Shown here piece by piece: positions 33,101-42,468 of a stretch of 64,000 nucleotides of DNA. The notes under the pieces were generated by a model. That model was not told the origin of the DNA and ran no database searches. It saw only the letters and a list, made by a program, of their open reading frames with translations. Source of the stretch: Nemertoderma westbladi. Taxonomy: Eukaryota > Xenacoelomorpha > Nemertodermatida > Nemertodermatidae. Position 1 is the stretch's first letter, and each line of letters opens with the position of its first letter. The stretch is from the NCBI GenBank assembly GCA_032718475.1, contig JAUCBJ010002047.1, forward strand, positions 1 to 64,000. Direction: 5' to 3'. A program made the translations under genes and the position numbers.

Positions 33101-34072
33101 CTGGCCGGCACAGCTGGGGTGGTTGATGCGCTGCTGTCGGACCGCCCCCTCCAGGTCGCAGACCACGCCGCGTGTCTCGCGTCGGCCCTCGCTGAAAGCC
33201 GCATTACCCAAGACGCGGCTTACAAGGCGAGACTGGAGTCCGCCCTCCTCGCTGTTCCTGCCGAACGGCGCCGCACGGTGGAGCGCACGGTCTCCCACAA
33301 GACGGGAGGGTGGCTGACCGCTCAGCCTTCGGCGGTGGACCACACCGACCTGGACCCCGAAGTGTTCCGGGACAACCTTGCCTTGCGGTATGGGTTGACG
33401 CCGCCCGGCCTCCCGGCTAAGTGCGAGGGGTGTGGGGAGTCTTTTTCGACGTCCCACGCCCTTAATTGCAAGTCGGGGGGCTTGATTATCAAGCGGCACA
33501 ACGAGGTGCGGGAGGTCTTCGGGGACTTAATCGCGTCCGCGTTCGGGGGCTCGTGCGTCCAGCGTGAGGTTACGCTGGCGTCCGGCTACCTGGACAGACA
33601 GGGCCGCGAGGTGGGTGGAGTAAGGGCGGACCTTCTGGCGAGGGGAGTCTGGGCCGAACAGAGGGTGGCGTCATTTGACATTGCGGTTGTAAACGCTGAC
33701 GCCCCCTCTTATGTTAACCGGTCCCTAGACTCCGTTCTCCAGCAGAGGGTCCGCGCCAAGAAGGTACACTATGCCGCAGTGTGCGAGGACCGTCGGATCT
33801 CCTTCACCCCCCTAGTCGGAACCACCGACGGGGTGTGGTGCAAGGAGGCCGATATCCTAATCCGCCACCTCGCGGAGACCCTGGTGGCCCGGCAGCGTGG
33901 GATGCGCGAGCGAGGCCTAGCCTGTGTGCTGGGCGGAGTGCGGAGGCGCCTATTGTTTGCGCTGCTGCGCTCAAACTCCCTGTGCCTGCGTGGCGGTAGG
34001 CGGCCATGGAGGGCGCTCGGGTTTGGGGACGGTGCCGGTCTGCGGGGGTTTGACCTCCAAGACCGGTACTGA
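30125..34072 (+). CDS. RLE-type LINE polyprotein (RT plus restriction-like endonuclease)
   Basis: An intact 1315-codon ORF of a non-LTR retrotransposon that nicks DNA with a restriction-like endonuclease, as R2-type elements do. The N-terminus has a Cys-rich cluster at residues 28-62 (nine cysteines, CCQC ... CRC ... CTSC) for nucleic-acid binding. RT: PGVRPIGIGEVLYR, motif A LLVDASNAFNS (about 485-495), motif B EGYTQGDPAAM (about 538-548) and catalytic YADD (808-811). Between motifs B and C lies a repeat of 28 octapeptides (571-796). The C-terminus has a CCHC knuckle (CEGCGESFSTSHALNC, from 1100), KRHN (1123-1126) and a PD-D/E-K-like pattern, RADLL with D1169 and FDIAVV with D1185. The clade is not assigned. 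A second ATG at 30173 (before SQGSGQ) may be the real start. There are no stops, so it may be active or recently active. Confidence 0.85.
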   Translation: MDGLSGSIGLSIRSVMSQGSGQSSSQRCCQCGIRACTTSSRCRCVRAGQPCTSCSPLSVGNCLNPHLISGASISPVVDDTLLHKSTGDNSDGDSSDTDSFSSAITQITQIPRVVDTVFPPLSLPGSASSPPFPTTVELLESAFGGQWLNSPGSSTDPYWEANYSRLTCLTCCQYIVPGGNVGRKIADLVARELVFLTDGIHPSERSLCCVATIFQRDPDVTKSADIRRTMLRRIGMWEREEYKQLVVEAERCSSKFAKSRGSAKVNPGRLYNRKILVGQNRAAVRLITERDSGGILDPNSQAEGRAPGITVREVLAEKHPPQMQVSPDAFEPCDDLPAFEDVDITGQHVLKVTRVLRGGAGPIGGDAELWSALLTRYEAHSSRLREAVAGLARRLANSVVPWGEIRALRACRLVAIDKEPGVRPIGIGEVLYRLLTNCLTAATKMDFIVECGADQLCAGVKAGVEGAVHAMASLYEDDSTEGMLLVDASNAFNSLSRPVALWNARVYWHRCSRYLFNAYNGHAALFLQGSDVPLWSREGYTQGDPAAMLGYGCGTLPMIRRLRDIRIPECPGNPPSSLPGIPSSTLPGNLPSTLHGDSPSTVPCNSLSTLSGNSPLTLPGNPQSTLPGNPPSTLPDNPPSTLPGNPPLTLSGNPPSTLSGNPPLILPGNPPSTLPGIPPSTLPGNPLLTLPGNPPSSLLGDPPSTLPDNPPSTLPGNPPSTLPGNLPSTLPGDPLSTLPGNPPSSLLGDPPSTLPDNPSLTLPGNPPSTLPGNPPSTLPGDPPSTLPGNPPSTPPGDPTPHHQRQCWYADDASSAGSLAGVLRWWEELLLSGPRIGYNPEPTKSYLVVKPAYVEQAHEMFGRSGVRIVSGHRFLGGYVGDSQGLRGFIAEKVAGWVYSIGRLAEVAEDYPQTAHTGMSRCLQAEWDFLLRVVEIDDEDLAPIREALQHSYIPALFGIPLGAVDEDLVLLPVRHGGIGIRDPLMRRCHAREASLAGTAGVVDALLSDRPLQVADHAACLASALAESRITQDAAYKARLESALLAVPAERRRTVERTVSHKTGGWLTAQPSAVDHTDLDPEVFRDNLALRYGLTPPGLPAKCEGCGESFSTSHALNCKSGGLIIKRHNEVREVFGDLIASAFGGSCVQREVTLASGYLDRQGREVGGVRADLLARGVWAEQRVASFDIAVVNADAPSYVNRSLDSVLQQRVRAKKVHYAAVCEDRRISFTPLVGTTDGVWCKEADILIRHLAETLVARQRGMRERGLACVLGGVRRRLLFALLRSNSLCLRGGRRPWRALGFGDGAGLRGFDLQDRY
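31835..32512 (+). repeat. Coding minisatellite: 28 x 24 bp between RT motifs B and C
   Basis: Twenty-eight tandem 24-bp units encode variants of PGNPPSTL (P[GD][NDI]PPSTL) in frame. All units keep length 24, so the ORF stays open. The consensus contains CCGTCGACCCTACCCGGCAA. The reverse strand is also open over this stretch, which is only a result of the repeat. Confidence 0.95.
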
Positions 34073-34181
34073 ATCCAAGTTTTAGACTTGTGTTTGGTGG
34101 AGGGATGTAAAAATTCTTACTAAATTTAATTTTGGTGGTGGTGGAAATTAAAATTTTAATTATTGTTTCTTTTATATGGAA

Positions 34182-34484
34182 ATTTATTTATTATTGATGT
34201 GAGTATAAAATAAAGCTACAATTCCCAATAAATATTGTGCTAGTTATTTATTATTGATGTGAGTACAAAGTAAAGCTACAATTACCAATAAATATTGTGC
34301 GAGTTATTTATTATTGATGTGAGTATAAAATAAAGCTACAATTCCCAATAAATATTGTGCTGATATTTATTATTGATGTGAGTATAAAATAAAGCTACAA
34401 TTCCCAATAAATATTGTGCTAGTTATTTATTATTGATGTGAGTACAAAATAAAGCTACAATTCCCAATAAATATTGTGCTAGTA
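34182..34484 (+). repeat. 60-bp tandem repeat, five copies (right of LINE-D)
   Basis: Same unit and orientation as 29591-29950, with somewhat more variation (GAGTACAAAG in one copy). It starts about 110 bp after the LINE-D stop codon. Confidence 0.95.
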
Positions 34485-34606
34485 TGTGCTAAATATCGTA
34501 CAGTACTACGTAAAACCTTTCTAAATCCAACGTATTTTCCCTTGATTTGTAGTAGTTGTGATATGCCTATTTCCTACCGTAGTTATAATTTCACTGGAGT
34601 TTCCAT

Positions 34607-34640
34607 TGGCGCAGTGGTCGAGTAGGTTAAGGCGCGGGTT
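34607..34640 (+). other. tRNA-like A-box segment (possible SINE head)
   Basis: TGGCGCAGTGG fits the Pol III A-box consensus exactly and is followed by TCGAGTAGGTTAAGGCG, like a tRNA-Leu/Ser D-arm. No B box follows, so this is not a functional tRNA gene; a SINE or pseudo-tRNA fragment is likely. Confidence 0.35.
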
Positions 34641-34818
34641 ACATTCTAAGTAGGTCAGGTCAGGTATTCTAGGTCATTGATCAATAAAACTTGCCACCTC
34701 CATGCATCATAAAGGAGGTGCCACCTGTAGCTGCATAGACCCTCTTACTAGGGCAAATCTGGTCCTAATAAGGCAAATACTACTACTAGGATCGGCATGC
34801 TGCATTGCAGCTGCATTT

Positions 34819-36429
34819 TTAAGAATGCTGTGCCGGCTTGTCAACAAAATTGCACCGCCACAACTCCCTATCACCCATGACATTTGCTAGATCATCCGCA
34901 TCTTTAAGGCCAGTGTCCTTTAAGATACGTCTCAAGAAAGTCATGGGCTGTCCACCATGCTTATTCACTCCATGAGGCTGCCAAAGTACAAGATTATGCA
35001 CTGGCTGGTCCTCACGGCGAAAGCAATGTCCTGCAAAGCGGAGGCGATTTTGTTCTAGTGTCAAGCTTGGGGGAACCAATGAGACACCTCCAATGTTATA
35101 TAGTGTCTGGTTGGAGATGTGTGCATTGTACTTGACACAATGTACCCGGCGTAGCATTCTTGTGAATGTGCCATCCAGAGATTTGGTGTCCTCAGCAGTT
35201 AGAGCCCAGCATGGACTCCCGTAGAGGAGTACTGGAACTACTGCTGCTCTAAATAATCGGACCTTAAGTTTCCGATTAATTCTAGGTGACTTCCAAATCC
35301 TGGAAAGCCTATTCAAGGCTGCCCATGCCTTTCCCTTACGTATTCGAAGGTCCTCACCTGACTTCCGGATCCATGATCCCAGGTAACAGAAGTCGTCCAC
35401 ATGCTCAAGCATACCATCCTTTGAGCTTATGCTCATCCGATCAGAGACTTGCTGAGGACTTTCAAAGTTAACTGTAAGAATTTTGGTCTTTCTGGAGTTA
35501 ATAAAAAGACCAACACTAGAAGCAGCATGTTCTAATGAGCTGAGGAGCCGCTGGGCTCCCTCTAATGATTCTGAGAGTACTCCTAAGTCATCAGCAAAGT
35601 CTAGATCAGTTAGGTACTTGGCAGGATTTCCTCGACTTCTGGAGCCAGTAGGTGGAGTTCTCATCACCCCATCATCATTATGATGATCTAAGGACATGCG
35701 TAGAACATAGTCAACCACAATAATGAACAAGAATGGTGCAAGTGTGTCTCCTTGGAGGACGCCCCATAACACTTCAAATGGTTCTGTGTCACCGTCAACA
35801 GTAGACACAAATGTTGTCGAACCATCGTATACTGATCTGATTGCTGCAATAATTTCATCAGGAATCCCATATAATGAAAGTATGCTGAACATACGTGAGC
35901 GAGAGACTGAATCAAAGGCCTTGAAGAAGTCAACAAAGATAACAGCCAGATGCCTGTCTTTCTTTTTTGATAACTCTTCAATTATCCTTCTAAGTGCCAA
36001 AATGGGCTCCATGGTCCCACGACCTTTACGGAACCCATTCTGATTTCCACGTAGCAGTCTCTCAATGGGATCCCTGATGCGATTTAATAGAATTCTATTG
36101 TATAGTTTTGCAGCAATCGAGATCAATGAGATTCCCCGAAAAGAACCATAGAGTGTTAGGTTGCCCTTCTTGGGAACTGGCACCAACTTATTTGTTTTCA
36201 TTTCTTGTGGGACTCTTGTTGTACGGTACATGTCTACTATGATGGGATAGATGAGCTTTAAACACTCAGGTATTTTAAAGACCTCAGGGGGAACACCATC
36301 TACTCCACTGGAACGATTGGTCTTAATGCTCTTTGCAGCAGCCTTCACTTCTGCAAAGGAGATATCGCCAGTGGGAATATCTGGGAGTACAGACTCAGAC
36401 ACTTTTACTTCTATAAAGTTATCAGGCAA
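34819..36429 (-). CDS. LINE-A copy 1 reverse transcriptase region
   Basis: Open frame of 536 codons that forms the RT and C-terminal part of the LINE-A ORF. Seen: SSGVDGVPPEVFK and LVPVPKKGNL (fingers), QNGFRKGRGTMEPI, IFVDFFKAFDS (motif A), GVLQGDTLAPFLFI (motif B), LDFADDLGVLS (catalytic) and YLGSWIRKSGEDLRIRKG. After these come the thumb and a C-terminal FAGHCFRREDQPVHN block. The natural protein does not start at 36429; the frame enters from the endonuclease part at 41402 and was cut by LINE-B. The frame has no stops, so this copy decayed mainly through the insertion and its 5' truncation. Confidence 0.8.
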   Translation of the reverse strand: MPDNFIEVKVSESVLPDIPTGDISFAEVKAAAKSIKTNRSSGVDGVPPEVFKIPECLKLIYPIIVDMYRTTRVPQEMKTNKLVPVPKKGNLTLYGSFRGISLISIAAKLYNRILLNRIRDPIERLLRGNQNGFRKGRGTMEPILALRRIIEELSKKKDRHLAVIFVDFFKAFDSVSRSRMFSILSLYGIPDEIIAAIRSVYDGSTTFVSTVDGDTEPFEVLWGVLQGDTLAPFLFIIVVDYVLRMSLDHHNDDGVMRTPPTGSRSRGNPAKYLTDLDFADDLGVLSESLEGAQRLLSSLEHAASSVGLFINSRKTKILTVNFESPQQVSDRMSISSKDGMLEHVDDFCYLGSWIRKSGEDLRIRKGKAWAALNRLSRIWKSPRINRKLKVRLFRAAVVPVLLYGSPCWALTAEDTKSLDGTFTRMLRRVHCVKYNAHISNQTLYNIGGVSLVPPSLTLEQNRLRFAGHCFRREDQPVHNLVLWQPHGVNKHGGQPMTFLRRILKDTGLKDADDLANVMGDRELWRCNFVDKPAQHS

Positions 36430-36450
36430 TTTATTTATTTATTTATTTCG

Positions 36451-36749
36451 TACATATTAAATTGCATTACATCAACTAATAGTACAGCATACATAGTGGA
36501 AAAGCACAAGAATATGAATATGAGCCTAACTAACTACTGTAGTACAATATTGAATATATATATAATGCTAATTACGTAGTACAACTAAATATCAATATAA
36601 CGATCGCCTAGTTCAACTAGTAAATAGTTACAAAGTGTTTACAATAATTACAAATTAGATCAAATCGATATACATTTACAATCGTCGTATCACATATGAA
36701 AAATTGAAAAATCCTATTTAAATTATAATTTCGGGATTATTTCTAAAGG
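36451..36749 (-). other. LINE-B 3' UTR
   Basis: AT-rich, about 300 bp between the ORF2 stop and the (TAAA)n tail. No gene seen. Confidence 0.6.
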
Positions 36750-39700
36750 TTACGAAGCACATATATAATTTAAAATATCATTAAGTTCCTCTGTGGAGAA
36801 ACCTGGTACGAATAAATCGCCCTCCCCATGTTTACAATTGACCAATTCACGACAAAGGTTAATATATGGTAAATTAGAATCATTTACAAACCAAGAAATA
36901 TTATTGCACATTTTCGCTGTCACACAATGAATAGCTACATTACATTTATTGGCGATACGCTTAAGATTCGTACCACTAATCGACCTACAGTCGTATAATG
37001 TAAGATTTGCAAGAAAACGAATACTAGGTTTTGCGCAATTAGAAATTGATGTGGCAAAATTAACAAAGCGGCTGCATAACATCGTCATAGGATACGGAAA
37101 ATCTGAAAGCCCCTCAACAAAAAATCTGTGTGTATTGTAAGGTAATTTCCAGGTTAAACGAAAGTTAATATTCCAACTAGTAATCAGCTTATGACAACTA
37201 TCACTCCAAATATCCCATAGATTACTACCGTAGAAACTTGTAGCAAAAATGCGCTGAATTTTACAGATACTGTGTGGATGAGCAAAGCTAAATTCACGTC
37301 TAATACAATTCAATTTACCTATAAATTTACCTCTTTTACTTAAAATATCTTTATAGAATTTGCCCTCAAAATCAAAAATGTTTCCCAAATGTGTCGCTTC
37401 TTTAACCCATGGTAAAATAATGTTACGAATACGAACAGTAGCTACTGGGACATTCCAACTGAAATCAAAAGGGATGCACTTCGATTTTCTTTTAACCGCG
37501 TCACGGTTGGTACTAAACGACATATGAAATTCATCAGCAAACGTGACACATATATTTAACATCTGTTGCAACCCTTTAATTGACGGGCACACTAAGAAAA
37601 TATCGTCAGCGTATACGAACACACCTACAAATCTGGACGCAATGTGACAACCAAGGCCACTGGCTCTAAGTTTAATAATTAATTTGTTTATAATAACACA
37701 AAACAAAATCGGCGAAGCCACTGAACCTTGTCTGACACCATTGCCAATACTGAAAGTTCTAGAACATGTTGAACCCCACTTGACAAAACAACATTGACCA
37801 TTATACATAAATAATAATGTACGCAAAAACAACGGAGAAAACCCTTTATTGAAAAGTTCTAGGAATAACGACTTCCATTCAATCATATCAAATGCCTTAG
37901 TTAAATCTAATAAGCATCCAAAAACGGGGGTGGAAAATCTACGATAAAATGCAATTGTTTCCTTAGCAGCCCAAGTACACATGGAGGTACTCGAGTTACG
38001 CTGAAAGCCAAATTGCAATTCATCAAGATCGAATGCATCACCTTGTGACAATAACATTACCCATTCGAATACTTTAACTAATAGTGATGAAATCGCAATA
38101 GCACGGTAATTGGCTGAATTTGAAATACTCCCTAACTTATCTTTAATTAAAGGTACCAAAACAAATTTCAATAAAAATAATGGTACATAACCATGCAACA
38201 AAAATGAGTTAAATAAACACGAAAGATGTATAGCCAAATCAGAGTTAGCATTCTTTAAGCAGTCCGAATTAAAATCGGATTCTACATCAGATTTAGCAAC
38301 CTTTAGCTTATTCAGAGCTAATGATACTAAGTGTGGCGTAATAATATCGCGTTCATTCCTACTATAATTATGTAACACTTCATTAATTTTATATTCAATG
38401 GATGAAGTATCTGACTCATAACCCTGGTTAAATAAATTCGTATAAATCGAAGCGAAATGATTCGCAATATCAACATTATCAGTAACCCCATCTACATTAG
38501 AACTACAATTATTAGAATTAATACCACGCAATTTATTAATTATTGAAAATAAATTAGAACTGGGATCGTTAAGACACGCATGTAACAATTTATCTTTATT
38601 TATTGTATCCACCTGGCGTTGTAAACGCCGAACAGCATACTGGTACTGCGCTCTAGATGAACGCCGCATGTGGAATAAGTTGCCTACCGAAGCATTCGGA
38701 CGTCCGGCAGAGACCCAAACGCTACTATGCCAAAAAATGGCTTCTTCACGGAAAGGCCGAACGTGTTCGTTCCAGCCCGGTAATGTAAAATTTGCATTCG
38801 CATGGTCATTTGACCCACCGGCTTGCGGCAAAACTCCAGCGGCTTCATTTAAAGCATTAACAATATCATTAGCATACACATCAATATTAGATATATGTAA
38901 GGGGTTTACACATAAAACATTACTGCATGAATTACAATGCAAATTAAGACTACTTAACCGGTTACTCAATGTCTGCTTAAATAAATCCTGCTGATCACTG
39001 TTAGCACGAGAGAAATTCGGTTTCGCCCGAACATTTCTCGGAACCGTGTTATCAACAAGTAAATTAACATTAAACTTAAAATATACCGGGCTATGGTCTG
39101 AAAGGTTGGCACCGGAATGGACAACGCCGGCCTCAAAACTCGCATCTAAAACGGTATCTGAGACCAAAAAATGGTCCAATGTCGATATTGAGATAGTATT
39201 ATCAGTCTCATATAAATACGTGTAATCAACATCATACTTATCCCATGCCACATTTAAATTATAATCTCGAACTAAGTTACGCAGCAGATTTACATGTGCT
39301 GTTTGGCGTGCAAAGTCCGCATTGAAGTCTCCCGTTAAAATTACATTACTTGTATCTGAGACTCTAATAATGTCTGTAATATCATTGCACATAGTTAGAA
39401 ATTCATCGGAAACCGTATCAACATGCTTTGTATCAACAGGAAAATAACAGTTAAACAGAAGCTTATCCCTACAATTTGGGAATGAAAGTTTAATAGCTTG
39501 AAACCGCCTATTATTAGTTTCTAGATTAATTACGTATTTTGATATCGATTTCCGAATTAAAAAGCACAAACCTGCAATTGGCCTACCGGATTGACCAGTT
39601 GCATTGTTATCAGCATAGTAAGCGGGTAGAAAATGACAATTAAAATCCTGCTTAAACCACCGTTTTAAGTAATTTGCATTATCCTTAAGTACAAAGTGTT

Positions 39701-39836
39701 CTTGAATACAGAAAATATCAGCACTGGTAGCTAAAAACTTGGCGAATTCAGCTTTGTCGCTGGAGAAACCTCTGCTGTTATAAGATATAATATTAAACTT
39801 ACTACCATTTTGGGATTGACCAGAGTCCAAGGCCAT
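36750..39836 (-). CDS. LINE-B ORF2: APE endonuclease and reverse transcriptase
   Basis: Intact 1028-codon ORF2. The N-terminal 230 residues form an apurinic-like endonuclease: NIISYNSRG, the catalytic glutamate in CIQEHF, LTGDFNADF, STLDHFLVS and LSDHSPVYF. The RT follows: VPLIKDKLG, GFQRNSSTSMCTWAAKE, GCLLDLTKAFDM (motif A), GNGVRQGSVASPILF (motif B) and VFVYADDIFLV (catalytic). The thumb and a long C-terminal domain run to 36750. The pattern (STSMC, RQGSVASP, YADD) is that of CR1/L2-group LINEs. It makes the cDNA at the target site by nicking and reverse transcription. No breaks are seen, so ORF2 could be functional. ORF1 is frameshifted. Confidence 0.85.
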   Translation of the reverse strand: MALDSGQSQNGSKFNIISYNSRGFSSDKAEFAKFLATSADIFCIQEHFVLKDNANYLKRWFKQDFNCHFLPAYYADNNATGQSGRPIAGLCFLIRKSISKYVINLETNNRRFQAIKLSFPNCRDKLLFNCYFPVDTKHVDTVSDEFLTMCNDITDIIRVSDTSNVILTGDFNADFARQTAHVNLLRNLVRDYNLNVAWDKYDVDYTYLYETDNTISISTLDHFLVSDTVLDASFEAGVVHSGANLSDHSPVYFKFNVNLLVDNTVPRNVRAKPNFSRANSDQQDLFKQTLSNRLSSLNLHCNSCSNVLCVNPLHISNIDVYANDIVNALNEAAGVLPQAGGSNDHANANFTLPGWNEHVRPFREEAIFWHSSVWVSAGRPNASVGNLFHMRRSSRAQYQYAVRRLQRQVDTINKDKLLHACLNDPSSNLFSIINKLRGINSNNCSSNVDGVTDNVDIANHFASIYTNLFNQGYESDTSSIEYKINEVLHNYSRNERDIITPHLVSLALNKLKVAKSDVESDFNSDCLKNANSDLAIHLSCLFNSFLLHGYVPLFLLKFVLVPLIKDKLGSISNSANYRAIAISSLLVKVFEWVMLLSQGDAFDLDELQFGFQRNSSTSMCTWAAKETIAFYRRFSTPVFGCLLDLTKAFDMIEWKSLFLELFNKGFSPLFLRTLLFMYNGQCCFVKWGSTCSRTFSIGNGVRQGSVASPILFCVIINKLIIKLRASGLGCHIASRFVGVFVYADDIFLVCPSIKGLQQMLNICVTFADEFHMSFSTNRDAVKRKSKCIPFDFSWNVPVATVRIRNIILPWVKEATHLGNIFDFEGKFYKDILSKRGKFIGKLNCIRREFSFAHPHSICKIQRIFATSFYGSNLWDIWSDSCHKLITSWNINFRLTWKLPYNTHRFFVEGLSDFPYPMTMLCSRFVNFATSISNCAKPSIRFLANLTLYDCRSISGTNLKRIANKCNVAIHCVTAKMCNNISWFVNDSNLPYINLCRELVNCKHGEGDLFVPGFSTEELNDILNYICAS

Positions 39837-39851
39837 TGTGCAAGTTTCGGT

Positions 39852-41257
39852 TTACCGAGCGGGTCCATAGGCATCTTCATTCCTCCTCTTTGAATAGTAG
39901 ATCCACTTACGAACACAGGCCCCTGGAGGCCAGACAGCCGGATCTAGAGCAGACTCAATGAGATTGCTGGGGATAGAAACCCTGAAGCTAGCATTCTTGG
40001 AGTCCGCATTCGATATCTTCGTAACGCATTTCAGCGGAGTGATAATGTTGCTGGCGGCTAAATCATCTACAATATCTTGTGGAGTAGTTGCTATATCCAT
40101 CCTGAATACAAAGACTTCGGCTGGGGCAGCTTTTGACTTGAACGATTTACTAGTAGATCCGTTACTCTGAGAGGTCCCGGATCTTCCTATCCCAACGATA
40201 AATTTAGGACGAGAACGACGCTGCTTGGGGAATTGAAACCCATCTTCGTCGACCTGTGGATACGACTGCGATACAGCACCTCCTGTCTCCGTAGCAGATG
40301 GTGAGTGTCTCGGACGTTTAGCACTGCCTGGCTCCCTCCCCCGATTGCTTCCATCAGTACCGGTAGCGGAAACTTCCCCTGGAAAAGGTGATCCACCGCG
40401 GATACCGCCCCGGTCTGGTAAAGATCTCCTTCAAGTCTCGGTGAAACACGGCTGGATGTAGTCCCTGTACCGGATACAACTTCGCGAAAAGAACGATGGG
40501 CCAATGGAGGGTTCATAGCCAAGGGCGAGCGCGAACCTAGCGGCAGTAGCGAAGGAGGAGGGATACCTGCATTATGATGCGATGTGCCGAGTACCGGTGC
40601 CGGGTTCGCCTGAGTCTGAATCTGAGACTCCATTTTCTTAAATCGATCAATAAGAGATTTCTGAAGGTCGTCCAATTTCCTATCGACCGTGGCGATTCTC
40701 TCTGTGATATCGATATCATTAGATAGAGAAGACTTACCGTTACCGGTAGGTAAACCGCTACGAGCCGCTACAGTAGGTAACTGTAGAACCTCCAACGCCT
40801 CTACAACGATAATTGGTAATTTACCTGAGACATCTAGTTCGTGGTATTTTTCTAGCAAGTCCCGCGTATTAGCAACTGCGGCGGATCTGTCCTTCGTATC
40901 CTTCCGATTAATGCATTCGGAATCGCAACCAATAAAACAAAATAACAAAAGTTTAGCTGAATATATCTCCTCAGCGAGGAAATTCTTCACCAAAACTTCT
41001 ACTGAGACTTCATCTGTCTGTGACGATGTACATTGAACTAGAGTAGCAAGACAATTGTTCATTATAACAGCAGTAGAAATACCGTTACCGACACTAGCGA
41101 TAGTTAACTGTCCACGGGCCGGTCCCATTTGCGAATGGGAGGGTGCAGTATCCATAGCCGCTTCATTCTCAATATCATTCCGAGGTGTGGAAAGCACACC
41201 CTGCAGTACGGGGTTAGCAGGAACGCCCCCACCAGGGTTAATGGTAGGCATACGCAA
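39852..41257 (-). pseudogene. LINE-B ORF1 (frameshifted)
   Basis: RNA-binding ORF1 protein of the CR1/L2 type. From the ATG at 41257 the frame runs through the N-terminal domain (VKNFLAEEIYSAKLLLF), a short coiled coil (ITERIATVDRKLDDLQKSL) and a Ser/Pro-rich linker. Near 40,380-40,430 the coding meaning moves to another frame, which continues with FPGEVSATGTDG and ends with the conserved C-terminal block near 40,100-39,855 (SFRVSIPSNLIESALDPAVW, then PGACVRKW). One frameshift therefore separates the N- and C-terminal parts. ORF1 ends about 16 bp before the ORF2 ATG. Confidence 0.7.
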
Positions 41258-41341
41258 CAGTTCACAGTCTGACAGTGCAGTAATTTGCAGTTCTTGCAGT
41301 TTCAGTATTTCAGTAGTACTATTGCAGTACTGGAACAGGAG

Positions 41342-41396
41342 TTGTGTGTGATACTAACACAATGCACACATCTCCAACCAGACACTATATAACATA
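41342..41396 (+). other. Inverted LINE-A filler at the LINE-B 5' junction
   Basis: ACAATGCACACATCTCCAAC and CAGACACTATATAACAT on the plus strand match LINE-A (49702-49740), which is in the opposite orientation to the surrounding LINE-A copy 1. It is followed by an AT-rich stretch and then by LINE-A copy 1 at 41417. Confidence 0.7.
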
Positions 41397-41401
41397 TATA
41401 G

Positions 41402-42199
41402 CTATATATAACTATATACCCTGTCATTATTGAGGAGCTTTTCAAAGTGGGCTTTCCAACCATTGAGGCGATCGGCTGGTGATTCAGCCTTAACCTTGGT
41501 GGTTGGTTGGCTTTTCCGCCCAGTAAGCAGATTGATCGATTTCCATGCCTGGGATGATTGCCTGCTGTCGTCAGCATCATTGATGGCATCAACCTGTTGG
41601 TTTATTAGCTCCTGTAGATTAACAGAGTACTGCCTGTTCAGGGACCTAGATGCAGCTTTAACTGCATTCTTGGCCGCTGTAGTCTGTTTGAGTCGGGACT
41701 CTTTCTGCGCCTTATGAAGGTCATTTCGGCACTTCTGAATTTTGTTGTCAGTCCAGGGGGCCCTTTTCCTGTTTCGAGGGTATACAGGAACTGTTTCTGC
41801 AGCTGCTAACTTAACTGCTTCTGTAAAGGCAGTATAGCCCTCACAGTGATCTGCCGCCTCAGAGGCAAGAGCCTCATACCTGTTGCTCAGCTGTAGTGTG
41901 AAGCTGGATCTCACACTTGGCTGATGCAACAGAGAGGACCAGTCACGCCGTGGCAAGGCAGATTTCGTTGTTCTGCTAGCACGCAGACTAAGTCTTACCT
42001 TGGCCACAATAAGGCGGTGATCACTGGAGAAGGGTCGAAGTGTAAATGCATTACAGTCTTGTATAGAGCTCCTGTATTTCCTACGAAACAGAATATGGTC
42101 TATCTGGGACTTGTGACCACTGGGTCCACTATGAGTCCATAGCTTTCCAGTTCGCTTCTTGAACTGGGTTCCAGCCGAAAACAATCCATTTCCAGAGAT
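41402..42199 (-). pseudogene. LINE-A copy 1, endonuclease C-terminal half and linker
   Basis: Minus-strand frame of about 260 codons: SGPSGHKSQIDHILFRRKYR, PFSSDHRLIVAKVRLSLRAS (APE histidine block), then a basic linker (KRAPWTDNKIQKCRNDLHKA) and AWKSINLLTGRKSQPTTKVK, ending FEKLLNNDRV where LINE-B begins. It connects to the RT frame at 36429. The endonuclease N-terminus is missing because of the 5' truncation at 42201. Confidence 0.8.
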
Positions 42200-42242
42200 A
42201 CATAAGGCAAATAAGGACGCCCTTGGTCCTGGATTAAGGACC

Positions 42243-42445
42243 TGATGAATCCGAATAAAGGTATTCTAGATTGCAACGATAATAATAATCAAATAGCTTT
42301 ATTCAACTAAAGTCAGAAAATGGACAACGGACAGAAGGCAGACAATCAGACCAGAAATATAAAAAGGCACAAAACAGAAGTCAGGAAGCAGTACAGTACT
42401 GTAGTGTGTGTCATAAACAAAGATACTGCAGTTTGTGGCGCCACA
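42243..42445 (-). repeat. Gypsy-1 3' LTR
   Basis: On the minus strand it starts TGTGGCGCCACAAACTGCAG and ends ATTCATCA. The polypurine tract TGGGGGGAGGGGCCT lies at 42446-42460. Confidence 0.92.
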
Positions 42446-42468
42446 AGGCCCCTCCCCCCAGAGGAGGA

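Larger units (their letters stand above)
36430..41396 (-). mobile_element. LINE-B: CR1/L2-like LINE inserted in LINE-A copy 1
   Basis: A two-ORF LINE on the minus strand with a (TAAA)n 3' tail at 36433-36450. Its insertion point in LINE-A lies between GACAGGGTA and TTGCCTGATAAC. ORF1 is about 41257-39852 (frameshifted) and ORF2 39836-36750 (intact). Its 5' junction carries a small inverted piece of LINE-A (about 41342-41396). Confidence 0.8.
34780..42201 (-). mobile_element. LINE-A copy 1 (minus), containing LINE-B
   Basis: A 5'-truncated LINE on the minus strand. The 3' end has a short CTA/TAG repeat at 34780, and the 5' truncation is at about 42201. A 12-bp target duplication ATAAGGCAAATA lies at 34768-34779 and 42202-42213. 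It is interrupted by LINE-B (36430 to about 41396). The two LINE-A parts are nearly identical to LINE-A copy 2 (46635-50054). It is APE-type; the endonuclease looks RTE-like, but the clade is not confirmed. Confidence 0.85.

Noticed and set aside
34607-34640. tRNA-Leu/Ser gene
   Set aside because: Good A box and D-arm-like sequence, but no anticodon arm, B box or acceptor pairing follows.
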